Source: Aspidapion aeneum
Taxonomy: Eukaryota; Arthropoda; Insecta; Coleoptera; Brentidae
Assembly: GCA_963576565.1 (NCBI GenBank)
Contig: CAUYVT010000112.1
Coordinates: 164,301 to 228,300 of the forward strand
Reading direction: 5' to 3'
DNA: 64,000 bases
Shown here: piece after piece, positions 37,074 through 46,931 of the stretch
Position numbering within the stretch: the stretch's first letter is position 1
How the letters are laid out: the number at the start of each line of letters is the position of its first letter
Translations under genes and position numbers: made by a program
The notes under the pieces: generated by a model
Seen by the model: the letters and a program-made list of their open reading frames with translations, nothing else
What the model was told of the DNA's origin: nothing
The model's database searches: none

Positions 37074-38725
37074 AGGACTCGGCGCGCTTTCATGTCGGAG
37101 CGGACGGGGGATTGTTTGACGACGTCACCTGTTTGGGGGGCTTCGATCATCTGCCCTCCGCCGAGGGCGACGTGCCCTGGCCCGGTGGATTGGAAATTGC
37201 CGAAGAGTAGATCTCCGGGGCCTGCCTGGTCGACGGGGATCTCGGTGCCGACGGTCCATTGCTGTTCGGAGGTGCGCGGCAACGTGACCCGTCCGCCGGT
37301 GCCCGAGTAGATGGCGTAGCTGGTCAGGCCTGAGCAGTCGAATCCGCCGCTGCTGGGGCCGTTGATGTTTCCTCCGCCCCAGACGTAGGGCAGCCCGAGG
37401 TGTTGACGGGCTGCGGTGATGACCTGCGGGCCGGCTGGGGATGCAGGGGAGGCGATGAACGCTCCGCCTGCGTCGGGGTCGGTGAATTCTGCTTCGTAGG
37501 CAAGGACTTTGGCTACGTAGGGTTTCGTCTCGTTCTCGTAGTCGGGGTGTCCGGATGGCATGCCGCCGGAGCTTTTGACGGCACCGGATCCGGCGTTGTA
37601 CGCGGCAATGTAGAGGGACTTGGGGTCGCCTTTGACTGATCCGTCTGCGATCCAGGCGTCGATCTGAGCGGCGTTGTCGCACATGTAATGCCCCTGTGCC
37701 ATCACCGCGTCGCCGATGTCGGAACGGGAGATGACGCCGTTGCCGTCCTCGTCTTTGCCGTAGCTGGCCCAGGTTTCGTCGATGAACTGGGTGTAGCCCT
37801 TCGCGCCGGCACCACTGGTCTGGACCCGAAATCCACTCTCGGCTTTGGTGTCCGCAGCCAACAGTGCGGGGCTGATCTGGGGGCACAACGATCCGGCTTT
37901 GCGGAACCATTCCTCGAATTCCTTTGGTACGGAGCCTGCTTTGAGCTGGCCCGCGCCAGGGGTGCCGAAACCGTTCTTGGTGCAGCCTGCCGATGCCGAC
38001 GCCAGGCGCACGGCCGCTGTCGAGCTGGCGGCGTCAGGACCGGCCGGTTGAGAGGCTGAGGGGGCGGGTGCGCCGTCCGGTGCGGGTGCTCCCGAGAGCG
38101 GCCCCATCGGGTCGATCGCTGCGCCTCCGTTGAGTTTGCCTCCGGGCCAGTACTCGAAGTGCAGGTGTGCACCGGTGGATCCTCCGGCATTGCCGATCTC
38201 GCCTATGTGCTGTCCGGCGGTGACCTTGTCGCCGGGTTTGACGTGAATACCGTTCGGCCACATGTGTCCGTAGACCGTGGAGACGGCACTGCCGTCGACG
38301 AGGGAGTCGATGACGATCCAGTTCTCGAAACCCACTCCGGGGCCCTCTCCGGATGACCCGGCGAGGATGACGGTGCCGTCGAGGGCGGAGTAGATCGGAG
38401 TTCCTTCGGGGCCGGCGAAGTCGACTCCGCGGTGCATGGTCCCCCATCGTGGCCCGAATCCGGAGGTCACGTTGGTGGTTCCGGGCGCAGTGGGTAGCCG
38501 GATGGCTGCCGATTCTGTGAGGTCGGTTGCTGCAGAGGGAGTTCCGTTGCCGGTGGAGCCGCGACCGGGGCTCTCGGCGGAGGTGCTACGGGTGGTGGGT
38601 GTGCACGGGTGGGGTAGGTCGATCACAGCGCCGGTGGTGCATGCAGACAACACTCCTGTGGCCACCGATAGAGCGAGAGCGATTGCCGCGCAGCGTGTCC
38701 GGGCATCGATGGCGAGGTCTGTCAT
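37070..38725 (-). CDS. Three-domain peptidoglycan hydrolase of the T4SS (M23 + SLT + NlpC/P60)
   Basis: 551 aa, lipoprotein-type signal (LSACTTG). Domain 1 (about 80-200) is an M23/LytM peptidase with HRGVDF and HLHFE. Domain 2 (about 260-400) is a lysozyme-like transglycosylase with KAESGF, TQFIDETWASYG and YNAG. Domain 3 (about 425-551) is NlpC/P60 with FDCSGL and GHVALGGG. It therefore carries one glycan-cleaving and two peptide-cleaving units in one chain, presumably to open the wall for the transfer channel. Two-domain SLT-NlpC proteins are the usual form in Gram-positive T4SS; the extra M23 is notable. Confidence 0.92.
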   Translation of the reverse strand: MTDLAIDARTRCAAIALALSVATGVLSACTTGAVIDLPHPCTPTTRSTSAESPGRGSTGNGTPSAATDLTESAAIRLPTAPGTTNVTSGFGPRWGTMHRGVDFAGPEGTPIYSALDGTVILAGSSGEGPGVGFENWIVIDSLVDGSAVSTVYGHMWPNGIHVKPGDKVTAGQHIGEIGNAGGSTGAHLHFEYWPGGKLNGGAAIDPMGPLSGAPAPDGAPAPSASQPAGPDAASSTAAVRLASASAGCTKNGFGTPGAGQLKAGSVPKEFEEWFRKAGSLCPQISPALLAADTKAESGFRVQTSGAGAKGYTQFIDETWASYGKDEDGNGVISRSDIGDAVMAQGHYMCDNAAQIDAWIADGSVKGDPKSLYIAAYNAGSGAVKSSGGMPSGHPDYENETKPYVAKVLAYEAEFTDPDAGGAFIASPASPAGPQVITAARQHLGLPYVWGGGNINGPSSGGFDCSGLTSYAIYSGTGGRVTLPRTSEQQWTVGTEIPVDQAGPGDLLFGNFQSTGPGHVALGGGQMIEAPQTGDVVKQSPVRSDMKARRVL

Positions 38726-39525
38726 GGGCGGGCTCCGGGGAGGGGCGTGTCGAGATCCGGAATCGGGATAGGTCCGGGGACCGGGGCCGGTGCGGGGGTG
38801 AGCGTCGGTGCGGGTTGCGTCGACGGAATGGAGGGGAGGGCCGTGGCCTGCGCAGGCGTGGTGCTGGGCGGTACCGGCACGGATGTCGTCGCGGGGCGGC
38901 TCGGTGACGGGAGCGTTGTAGTGGGACGAGGTGTAGTGGTCGACGGCGCGGGTAGCGCGGTTAGGTCGATGGTCGGCAGCGGTGACTTCAGTTGCCAGCG
39001 GTCACCGGTTTCGGTGAGGGTGGCGGTCAGGGTGCCGGCGCTGGTGTCGATCTCTACTCGTGTGCCGGCTTCACCTGCGGTGCGGGTGGTGCGGGTGGGT
39101 CCGAGAATGGTCACCGGCGCGGTCGGGCGTGCGCCGGCGATGCGGTCGGTGATGTTGCCGGGGGCGGTGACTGTCGACAGGCGCACCGTCCACTGAGTCG
39201 GAGTAGCAGTGGTGTCGAGGAATACGTGTGCGTAGAACATCGCGGCGCGGGCCGGGGTGTCGGTGACCGACGTCGACGAGAGTCCTAGAACCTCGGACTC
39301 GGTGACCTCGACTACAGCCGTAGGTGTGGGGGTGGTCGATGCGGCTGCGTCGGCTGCCACCGTCTCGGTAGTGGAGCTGACTGTGCCGCCTGTGACGGTG
39401 GTGATCGCACCACGGACGACGAACAGGGCCACCACGATGATGAGCAGTCCGAGTGCCAGACGAGCCGGGCTGCGGAGGACCCAGCTTCGTATGCCGGTGG
39501 TGATCGGATTGGCGGTGTGTCTCAT
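38722..39525 (-). CDS. Single-pass membrane protein, VirB8/TcpC-type candidate
   Basis: About 267 aa from the ATG at 39525 behind GGTGAGATCGCG. One membrane helix (about 18-36). An extracytoplasmic domain follows (FYAHVFLDTTATPTQWTVRL...GDRWQLKSPLP), NTF2-like in outline. The tail is a Pro/Thr-rich low-complexity stretch of about 70 residues that could span the wall. It sits between the VirB6-like and hydrolase genes. Confidence 0.72.
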   Translation of the reverse strand: MRHTANPITTGIRSWVLRSPARLALGLLIIVVALFVVRGAITTVTGGTVSSTTETVAADAAASTTPTPTAVVEVTESEVLGLSSTSVTDTPARAAMFYAHVFLDTTATPTQWTVRLSTVTAPGNITDRIAGARPTAPVTILGPTRTTRTAGEAGTRVEIDTSAGTLTATLTETGDRWQLKSPLPTIDLTALPAPSTTTPRPTTTLPSPSRPATTSVPVPPSTTPAQATALPSIPSTQPAPTLTPAPAPVPGPIPIPDLDTPLPGARP

Positions 39526-39532
39526 CGCGATC

Positions 39533-41755
39533 TCACCGTGGGGACGGCCGATCGTCGCCAGGACTGCGTCGACCCAACTGCTCGCGGTCGAGGTTCGCAC
39601 GGCCGAGTTGATCCCGTTCGAGTACTGCGGTGCCGCCGCTCGGCCGAGTGCTCGCAGAAGCTGGTTGTGCGCGCGTGACGCTCAACCAGGGTCTTCCGGT
39701 GCCCGAACTGCTTGTTTGCGCGTCAGATGAGCTGTCGGGGCGGTAGACGGTGACCGGTGCAATGGCTGCACCTGCTCCGCCGTCCCATCGATCACGGGGC
39801 GGCTGCGGGACATACAGTTCCGCACCGTCGCCGGTAGAGGCCAGGTCGTAGCCATAGGTGAACGCCTGACCGTCCGAACCGGCGGTGGTGTCGCTGTGTA
39901 GGCCATGGATCGCGCTGTGGTCGAAACGGCTGGACGCCGAGGACAGATCGATACCGGGCAACTGGGTGCCGGCGACATCGTCGATCGGAGCCTTACGCAG
40001 ATCTGCAGCGATTGAATTGCTCCGATCCGGAGCGTGCAGTGCTGCCATCTGCGCCTCCCGGGAGCGGATGCGGTAGTCGTCGGTGCGAGCATCAGCTTTT
40101 GCGCGTCCTTCCTGTCGGACGTGAGCAATATTGGGGTTGATCAGCGCATCCCACTGTCCACCAAACCCTTTCGATGCGTTCTGGTGACCACTGCGGCCCA
40201 GCTCGATTGCCTTTTCCGCGATACCCATCGCCGGGTTAGCGATCATCGACCCGGCGGAGATCAGGTTCTGTTTCCATGATCCGTGGCGGCGACCGTGCAA
40301 CGCGCCGCCGATCGCTCCGCGACTGTTCTGGGTGATGGTCTGTGACAGTCGTTTGAACGGGCGCATCACCATCCAGAACACTGCGGTGAGGATGATCAGG
40401 AACCACAGTCGCCATGTCCCGTCGACGGGAGTTCGTTCGTCGTACAGCTTGATGAGTGCGAACAGGTATATCGACATGATCACTGCGGCGGCGAACGCCC
40501 ACAGGTAGATCGAGCCGACGATCCGTCCGACGCGGGCGAGTAGCGACCCGGAGACCACGGCCATCGGAATCCACACCGGTGCGGTCAGTACAGCCAGCCG
40601 AATCGCCAGTAGCGCAGATATTTTCAGCACAGACGCGCCGATCCACAATAGTGACGGCATGGCGGTCTTGACCATCGACAAGAACCCAATGGACACCCTG
40701 GATGAGTCTTTACCCTGAAAGGTGTAGTAGGACAGACCATTCTCTTCGAGCGGCGCGACCACCTGGTCCTGGAACATCTTCTTCTTCGCCGCGTCGATGT
40801 CCTTCTGGGCGGAATTGTCATCCTTGATGCGTTGCTGTTCGTCGTAGGTGTAGGCCAACGACATTCGCAGCGTCGGCCACAATGTCGCCATGGTCTCTTC
40901 GCTGGCGTTGGAGCCGAAATAGCCTTTCCGAATATCGGGATTGATGATGTGGTCGGTGATCACCAACCGCGGATTCTGATCCGGGCCGACACCGGCTGCC
41001 TCGAAGATCTGGCCCTGAGTGTCGGTGACAAACGACATCAAGGTGCTATCAGCAATAGAGATCGCCTTCTGCGGCGCACCGACCATCAACCCGCCGAGCG
41101 CGAGGCCCGCGGCACCGATCGCGAGCTGCCGGGTGACACCGGCGGCGTCCGAACGCAATGCCCGGTAGAGCACGATCAAGCCCGCCACACCGATACCGAT
41201 ACCGAGCCAGGGCCCAAAGATCGCCGGCCGCAGTGCATCCGACATGGCGTACACGATGTCGTCGAACTGGGCGATCGCGCCCTGACGTCCGTTCTGCTCC
41301 CCTTCGGCGGGCGTATTGGCTTGATCGTCGAGCCAGAATGCGGCCGCGGCGAACGATTGACCGACAGTGAGGAAGGTGTTGCCGAGGTCGGTCTTGCTGC
41401 GCACCAGGGACACTCCGGTGATGTCTTCACCACAGCCGAGGTCGTAGGTGTACCACTTGAGCCCGGCCCATCCATGGGTGCCGTATCCGGTGCTGCCGAA
41501 ACCAGGTCCGGTCGGAGCATCGGCGGAGGACGAGTCGAACACCGCTTGTGGGGTGGCGTTCGGTGACTGTGGGGCGGGGACTTCCTTGCACTCGAACCCG
41601 TCTGCCCAGGCCGCCGGTGCGGGACCGAACACCAACGACAACCCGAGCAGTGCCGCCACCACGGTCAGGCGCGCCAGTTTCGAGACCAGGGGCACGTGCT
41701 GCAGGACCGCGCCGTCGCAGTACGGCTGTGGCGATCTTGTGAACGCTCGTGGCAT
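39533..41755 (-). CDS. VirB6/TcpH-like polytopic T4SS membrane protein
   Basis: About 740 aa. The ATG at 41755 is behind AAGGA. A signal-like N-terminus (LTVVAALLGLSLVFG), an extracytoplasmic region with cysteines (FECKEV, DLGCGED) and about seven membrane segments between residues 190 and 480 are visible. A hydrophilic cytoplasmic C-terminus follows (KAFGGQW-type region and Q/R-rich end). The layout is that of the inner-membrane channel component of Gram-positive conjugation systems. It lies directly downstream of the VirB4-like ATPase gene. Confidence 0.83.
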   Translation of the reverse strand: MPRAFTRSPQPYCDGAVLQHVPLVSKLARLTVVAALLGLSLVFGPAPAAWADGFECKEVPAPQSPNATPQAVFDSSSADAPTGPGFGSTGYGTHGWAGLKWYTYDLGCGEDITGVSLVRSKTDLGNTFLTVGQSFAAAAFWLDDQANTPAEGEQNGRQGAIAQFDDIVYAMSDALRPAIFGPWLGIGIGVAGLIVLYRALRSDAAGVTRQLAIGAAGLALGGLMVGAPQKAISIADSTLMSFVTDTQGQIFEAAGVGPDQNPRLVITDHIINPDIRKGYFGSNASEETMATLWPTLRMSLAYTYDEQQRIKDDNSAQKDIDAAKKKMFQDQVVAPLEENGLSYYTFQGKDSSRVSIGFLSMVKTAMPSLLWIGASVLKISALLAIRLAVLTAPVWIPMAVVSGSLLARVGRIVGSIYLWAFAAAVIMSIYLFALIKLYDERTPVDGTWRLWFLIILTAVFWMVMRPFKRLSQTITQNSRGAIGGALHGRRHGSWKQNLISAGSMIANPAMGIAEKAIELGRSGHQNASKGFGGQWDALINPNIAHVRQEGRAKADARTDDYRIRSREAQMAALHAPDRSNSIAADLRKAPIDDVAGTQLPGIDLSSASSRFDHSAIHGLHSDTTAGSDGQAFTYGYDLASTGDGAELYVPQPPRDRWDGGAGAAIAPVTVYRPDSSSDAQTSSSGTGRPWLSVTRAQPASASTRPSGGTAVLERDQLGRANLDREQLGRRSPGDDRPSPR

Positions 41756-41812
41756 GAGGTGTCCTTCGGCAGGTGCGGCAGTCGGTCGGATGGGAGACAA
41801 GGCCGAAAAGGG

Positions 41813-44800
41813 TCAATGGGCTTTGGCGCGCGAGTCCAGGACAGCGGCGACGTGGGCGAGGTGGGTGAAATGGGTCCAGGAGGTACGCACGAGCTCGATG
41901 TCTCCGCCGAGCCGCACCAGGTAGGTCCGGGCCTGGTCGGTGCCGTCTCGCTCGGCTCGCTGCCGGCGGGCCTCGTTGGTCCGCTTGTCGTAGGTGCTCG
42001 ACCGGCCTCCGCCGAGACGGTCGAAGACAGCCTCGAATCCTTCGTCGGTGTCGAGCCCGAGCAGCTTCAGTGCCTTCTCACGAGCGCCGGCCGACGAACC
42101 GATACGACCGATGATGATCTCGTCGGTCTGCTGCGATTGGTCCTGGTCACTGTTTCCCTCGGCCAGATTCAGGAAGTCCGCCGCGAGCTGGGAGAGCACG
42201 AACGCCCGCACCCGAAACTTGCGGTTGTCGCGGGACAGACGCATGTTCAGGGTGCGCCCGGCCGCGGACTGGTTCAGATACCGGTTCTCGTCGAGGAACA
42301 GCAACTTCGCCAACGCAGGAGGTTTGTCGTAGACCAGACGCATCGCCAACCATGCCGCAAGCCTGATCAGTGGGGTCGCCATGCGTTCAGTGGCGGTTTG
42401 GCGACTGGGATCGCCACTGTCGTCGATCTGCAGACCGGGCATGGTCAGGATCGTCACGCGGGAATCGGCAATCGCGGAGTAGGTGTGATCGCTCGGCCCA
42501 GCGCTCTCGCCGCGGAAAAGGACCTGCGCGGCAGCGAGTTTGGACATGGTGCGCAGTTGGCGTCCTGCCCGCCCGGCCGCAGCACGTACCTCGGCCGAGA
42601 CGACGGCCGAACCGGACTCTGCGGGGTCGCTGCTGGTGCCGGTGGGCACGGCCGCGAGGTGTTCGAGTTGGTCCAGAACGTCGTCGAGGGCGTTGTCCGG
42701 CCTGCCGCCGACTGCGTCGATAGCCGTACGGATGGCGTCCTTGGTGTCGCGGTCGGTGCGGTCGTCGGAGTCGAGCATGTCCAGCAGCACCGATTCGGCC
42801 AGCTCTTTGCGTTCGGCTTCGGCAGCCTCGCACGCGGCGCGGTAGGCGCGGGCGGCGGAGGCACGGGGATCGGGGGTGTCGGCGTAGGCCGGGTGATCGC
42901 TCCGGTAGGCAGCATCGTCGGGGTTCGGCTCTGCCACGACCTGGTAGACGTTGAGCAGGCCTCGCCGTGCGCCGCTGCCGGTGAGTTCGTAGACGGTGGT
43001 GAACGGTGCCAGCTCGGGCAGGTGGGCGAGTTTCTGCAACCTGCCCGACGGGTCGAGAATCACCGCGTGCGCACCCATCCGCACGGCTTGGTAGGTCAAC
43101 ATCCCGGCGAGGTGAGTCTTGCCGGCACCTTGGGTTCCTACGATCGGCGTCAGCCCTGATTTGTCGAAAAAATCGTGCGCGGCATACAGGTTCCAGCAGA
43201 CCGGCCTGGCGCTGATGGAGGCCGTCTCGCCGAGATAGACACCTTCCTCGTCACCGATGCGGTCGGAGGCAGCGGATTGGCCTGCAGAGGCGGTGATCAC
43301 GCTCATGCGCCGCTTGTGTGCGGTGTTGGCGATGGCCTCGCCCGGCATGAACTCCTTGAGCAGATGGAATTGACCGTTCTCGACGACGAGTTCGATGTTG
43401 GGTCCATAGCGTTTCTGTAGCGAGGACACCCGGTCGCGCACCTGCTGAGGGGAGTTGCCCGACACCGCCACGCGCCACCATCCCGACACTCTGGTCGAGA
43501 GTGCGCCGCCGTTGCGCATCTCGGTTTCGAGCTGACGGGAGAGCTTGTGCTGGGAGGCCAGAGAATCGGGGGGTGTCTCGTCGTGCTCGACGGTGTAGTG
43601 CCGGTACTGCGATTCGATGGCGTTGCGTTGTTTGCGGATCTCGGCGAGGGTTTCCTCGCGGGTGTGCAGGGTCAACCGCTCGGACCATTCGATCGGTACT
43701 CCGATCTCGTCACCCTGGATCTGCCACGGTGAGGCCTGCTCCGGTATCGGCAGTGCCGCCATGCGGCCGACGGTCAGGACGGTGACGTACGAGCGGTGAG
43801 TGCGGCCGTCGACCTGTGTTTCGACGACGGTGTGACCATCGCCTGGTGTGTAGGTCATGTCGGAAATTTCGCTCAGTGCGGGCAGGTCCTCGAACGCCCA
43901 TCCCGCGGGTGCACCTGCAGGGGCCGGATCGGACAAGGCGGTGCCGACCGCGGCCGATCGTCGCAGGAGGTAGTCCATCGCAGCTGCGTCGGCGGGAATG
44001 GCTTCGACACCGGGGGAGAGCATGACGCGTTCGAGGTCGATGATGTATTCGGCGGCTGCAGCCTGTTCGTCGCGCAGCACTTGCTCGGACCACTGTGCGA
44101 GACGGCGACCCAGCCACGGAACGCCGGCGGACATGTCGGCGGCGTCGACGATGGCACGGGCCATGACCGAGCGCCGGTGCAGCTCGATGCCCCAGTATCG
44201 CCGTTTACGGGTCGGTGACCCGTCGAGCATCGCCATTTGGTGCCCGACCAGATAGTCCCCCCACGGCAGCCCTTCGGGGGTGTCGGGCAAGGGATTCTCG
44301 GCCAGCGCTGCATGTGCCTGCGCCCATTCGGTGACCGGCCACGGTTCGAGCACCGTCCGTCGATGCAATCGTGTGACACCTTTGGCGCGGAGTTCGGCGA
44401 GCACGAGTGCTTCGTCACGGATGAACTGGGCTTGTTCGGTGATCGGACGCATGTTCCAGGTGCCGGGGGACTGGACGAACCAGATCGTGGCGTGAGTGTC
44501 GGTGACGGTGACGTTGCCGAGTACAGCCCTCAGCCGCCAGCGCATCGACTTCTTCAACCGTGCTCGTCCACCCGGCTGTTCGCTCGCACGGGCATCCGAG
44601 GCGTGTGCACCGGTCTGCTTGCCTGTCTTGCGAGCGCGGCGACGTTGCGCACGACTGAGCTTGTCCGACGGCGCGTCCTGTTCGTTGCCGGCGACGCCGT
44701 CGTCGGTGTACGCGACTGGGGCAGAGGGCTGCGCGAGAGCGGATTTCGACCACGCGTACTCGGTGTCTGCGCCGGAATCTCGGTATCGGCCCTCGCGCCG

Positions 44801-44956
44801 GCCCTGTTGGCGTTCGATGGCCCGGTTGTCGGTATCGGCGGTGTGGAGACCGGCGTTCTGCGCGGCACGTATCCACGACGCGGGAAGAACCGGCGGCAAT
44901 GCACCGGGCGGTGGCACCAGATCGGCGCGGTCGTAGCGATCGTTGGGGTAGGTCAC
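41813..44956 (-). CDS. VirB4/TcpF-like T4SS ATPase
   Basis: 1047 aa. The N-terminal half carries an SCO-type region (TWNMRPITEQAQFIRDEALVL, RYWGIELHRRS). The C-terminal half is an AAA/HerA-type ATPase: Walker A GTQGAGKTH near 606, DPSGRLQKLA and Walker B LLFLDENRYL near 884, then a sensor region FVLSQLAADF. It drives assembly of the transfer machine. It overlaps the VirB3-like stop by 4 bp. Confidence 0.92.
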   Translation of the reverse strand: MTYPNDRYDRADLVPPPGALPPVLPASWIRAAQNAGLHTADTDNRAIERQQGRREGRYRDSGADTEYAWSKSALAQPSAPVAYTDDGVAGNEQDAPSDKLSRAQRRRARKTGKQTGAHASDARASEQPGGRARLKKSMRWRLRAVLGNVTVTDTHATIWFVQSPGTWNMRPITEQAQFIRDEALVLAELRAKGVTRLHRRTVLEPWPVTEWAQAHAALAENPLPDTPEGLPWGDYLVGHQMAMLDGSPTRKRRYWGIELHRRSVMARAIVDAADMSAGVPWLGRRLAQWSEQVLRDEQAAAAEYIIDLERVMLSPGVEAIPADAAAMDYLLRRSAAVGTALSDPAPAGAPAGWAFEDLPALSEISDMTYTPGDGHTVVETQVDGRTHRSYVTVLTVGRMAALPIPEQASPWQIQGDEIGVPIEWSERLTLHTREETLAEIRKQRNAIESQYRHYTVEHDETPPDSLASQHKLSRQLETEMRNGGALSTRVSGWWRVAVSGNSPQQVRDRVSSLQKRYGPNIELVVENGQFHLLKEFMPGEAIANTAHKRRMSVITASAGQSAASDRIGDEEGVYLGETASISARPVCWNLYAAHDFFDKSGLTPIVGTQGAGKTHLAGMLTYQAVRMGAHAVILDPSGRLQKLAHLPELAPFTTVYELTGSGARRGLLNVYQVVAEPNPDDAAYRSDHPAYADTPDPRASAARAYRAACEAAEAERKELAESVLLDMLDSDDRTDRDTKDAIRTAIDAVGGRPDNALDDVLDQLEHLAAVPTGTSSDPAESGSAVVSAEVRAAAGRAGRQLRTMSKLAAAQVLFRGESAGPSDHTYSAIADSRVTILTMPGLQIDDSGDPSRQTATERMATPLIRLAAWLAMRLVYDKPPALAKLLFLDENRYLNQSAAGRTLNMRLSRDNRKFRVRAFVLSQLAADFLNLAEGNSDQDQSQQTDEIIIGRIGSSAGAREKALKLLGLDTDEGFEAVFDRLGGGRSSTYDKRTNEARRQRAERDGTDQARTYLVRLGGDIELVRTSWTHFTHLAHVAAVLDSRAKAH

Positions 44957-45384
44957 CGGGAGGTCGCTTTCTCACTGCTACGTGTGGGTGTTGGGTCGAT
45001 GCGGATACGTGCGAGCTGTTCCGAGAGCGCCACGGTGTGTGCTTGTCGCGTGGACCGTTTCGTCGGTTCCGGTCGCGGTGAGGTCAGGTCGTTGACCGCT
45101 GAGCGCACCATCGAGGTGGTGGTTCGTTCGTGGCCGAGGTATTCCAGGAATCGGCGCGTGAGCCAGTAGGTGGCCCCACCCCATGCCGTGAGCGTCCACG
45201 TGTTGATCGGCAGATTGATGATCGGATACAGCACCAGATACATGCCGAAGGCGACCACTGCACCGAACCCGACGGCTTGGTGGCGTATCGGCCGGGGAAA
45301 TGCTCGCCCCGGTGGTCCGAGGTAGTGCTGGTCCACGCGGAACATTTCGTCGTCGGTCTCGATCACGATGGGCTCACTTTCCAC
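44953..45384 (-). CDS. VirB3/TcpE/PrgI-like small membrane protein
   Basis: 143 aa. Two close membrane helices (about 35-70: VGFGAVVAFGMYLVLYPIINLPINTW) followed by TYWLTRRFLEYLGHERTTT and a basic tail. Size and place just before the VirB4-like gene are those of VirB3 or PrgI homologues. Confidence 0.75.
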   Translation of the reverse strand: MESEPIVIETDDEMFRVDQHYLGPPGRAFPRPIRHQAVGFGAVVAFGMYLVLYPIINLPINTWTLTAWGGATYWLTRRFLEYLGHERTTTSMVRSAVNDLTSPRPEPTKRSTRQAHTVALSEQLARIRIDPTPTRSSEKATSR

Positions 45385-45428
45385 CGATGGGGGTGTGGGG
45401 TGCGGGGGTCGATGGCAAGTGGAAGTTG

Positions 45429-45518
45429 CTATCCGCGACGTTCTTTGATGGCACGACGGATGGCTATGACAAGCGCGACGCCGATGACGACGCCGCCGAG
45501 GATGGTCATGACAGACAT
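45429..45518 (-). CDS. 29-aa single-helix membrane peptide
   Basis: MSVMTILGGVVIGVALVIAI is one clean membrane helix followed by RRAIKERRG. Start and stop fit the operon (53 bp after the pilin-like gene). Shorter than automatic annotation usually reports, but well formed. Confidence 0.6.
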   Translation of the reverse strand: MSVMTILGGVVIGVALVIAIRRAIKERRG

Positions 45519-45571
45519 ACGGTTCTTCGCTCTCTGTGGTTGGGGCTCGGGGAATGGGCGGTGTTCTGTGC

Positions 45572-45916
45572 TCAGAGGCCGGGGACGATCAGCCGTGCCA
45601 GCGCCGTACCGGTGTTCAAGGCAATGTCGGGTCGGGCGGAGAACCCGAACCACATCAACCCCATCGTCGACAACGCCACCACCGTCACCACACCCGACCA
45701 ATTGGACTTCATGCCCTTGGTCAGAAGCACGATCGCACCGAGCCCCAACAGTGGTGGGAGAACCTGCGACTGGAGGAATGTACCGACGCCTTGTGTTTCG
45801 ATCCCGCCTCCTCCGTCCTGAGCCTGCGCGAGGACCGACACGCCCGTGTCGATGGATTCGCTGACACCCACCGTGGAATGCACGGCGTGTGCCGCGTCGA
45901 GAAGTTGATAGAACAT
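45572..45916 (-). CDS. VirB2-like / TcpD-like pilin-type membrane protein
   Basis: 114 aa. The ATG at 45916 has GGGAGCGGCC before it. Two membrane helices (VLPPLLGLGAIVLLTKG and VVTVVALSTMGLMWFGF) with a short basic loop between give VirB2 topology. It is the first gene of the left transfer operon. A longer open frame through this region is discounted. Confidence 0.72.
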   Translation of the reverse strand: MFYQLLDAAHAVHSTVGVSESIDTGVSVLAQAQDGGGGIETQGVGTFLQSQVLPPLLGLGAIVLLTKGMKSNWSGVVTVVALSTMGLMWFGFSARPDIALNTGTALARLIVPGL

Positions 45917-45975
45917 GGCCGCTCCCAATTGGATTCGAATAGCTCTGCAACCACGACCGTGGCAGGGAACCCATC

Positions 45976-46011
45976 CGACACCAAGAACGTGTGCACGCGC
46001 TCGGGCGTGTC
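45976..46011 (-). promoter_or_regulatory. 36-bp box ahead of the left transfer operon
   Basis: Read on the minus strand it begins GACACGCCCGA and ends GTTCTTGGTGTCG. It is 60 bp before the pilin-like start. 35 of 36 bases match 46896-46931. Confidence 0.85.
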
Positions 46012-46520
46012 GCGCGCAACCGTGAGGCCTGTGGCGGGACGGGATGTGCACGCGGGGTACGCATTCGGTGATGTGCACGTAGAGGAAACCTGCGGTGGTT
46101 GGTGATGTGCACTGGAGGGCAGTTGTCATGCCGCCGCGCCCCGGCGAAATCAGTCGGTCGAGCCGAGGTGCGGCGTTCTGTGTTGGAGCGCGCTGTATGT
46201 GACTGCTGCAACGGACGCGGGCAATGGCCAGGCCGTGAACGTCACCTGCGTCCGTCTCGGATCGTCGACGGCGCGGTCTGCGTCGCGTATGTGACGTCGG
46301 TGGTGCGTGTGCCTGTGCGTGGCCGCACTGCCGGGCTCGCCCCCCGGAACGGTTGAGTCAGTTCGGGTTAGCGTGGTGCGTTGTGGCGAACTACGCCGGT
46401 GTCCGGCAGGGGAGTCGACCGGTGCGGACATGAGTGTGCGGAGACGGTGAGCACGGGAGTGGGAACCAGGGCGTGCACGACGCGTGTGCACGGGGGTGGA
46501 TTCGGCTGCGGTGCAAGCCT

Positions 46521-46563
46521 CCCCCTTCGGGGGTCACTCCCCCCGGCGTTCCTTGGGGGGAGT
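46521..46563. repeat. Two adjacent perfect hairpins
   Basis: CCCCC-TTC-GGGGG (46521-46533) is followed at once by ACTCCCCCC / GGGGGGAGT (46536-46563, 10-nt loop). Candidate nick-region or RNA structure. Confidence 0.75.
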
Positions 46564-46895
46564 GTAATTCCAAAACAGCGCTCGCGCAACCCCTTTGGGC
46601 AATACCCAGGTCAGCAGGGGGTGCAGCCGAGGTGTCGCCATGGGTGCGCTCACTGCGCAGCATGGGGGCGCTCGGCGTGTGCCACGGGCTCGCGCAACCG
46701 TGAAATCGGTGTGTCACGAACTGGGTGCGGCGGTGTGCACACGACGTGTTCACCCCAGCGGGCCCGCATGTAATTCCGCCACGAAACTCAGCCTGTGCAC
46801 CGCCGTGCGTACGCCGTGTGCACACCTCACCGATTCGATCGAAAGGCGTTCTGCAATGGCCGGTTCGACCTCGGCGTGTCGGTAGCGGAGACCGT

Positions 46896-46931
46896 GACAC
46901 GCCCGACCGCGTGCACACGTTCTTGGTGTCG
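46896..46931 (+). promoter_or_regulatory. 36-bp box ahead of the right transfer operon
   Basis: Same box as 45976-46011 on the opposite strand, 102 bp before the coupling-ATPase start. Contains GCGTGCACACG and CTTGGTGTCG. Shared regulation of both operons is inferred. Confidence 0.85.

Noticed and set aside
45429..46211. 260-codon minus-strand frame through the pilin-like gene
   Set aside because: Only its last 29 codons make sense, as a separate membrane peptide. The rest is a shadow of 45572-45916 and non-coding DNA.
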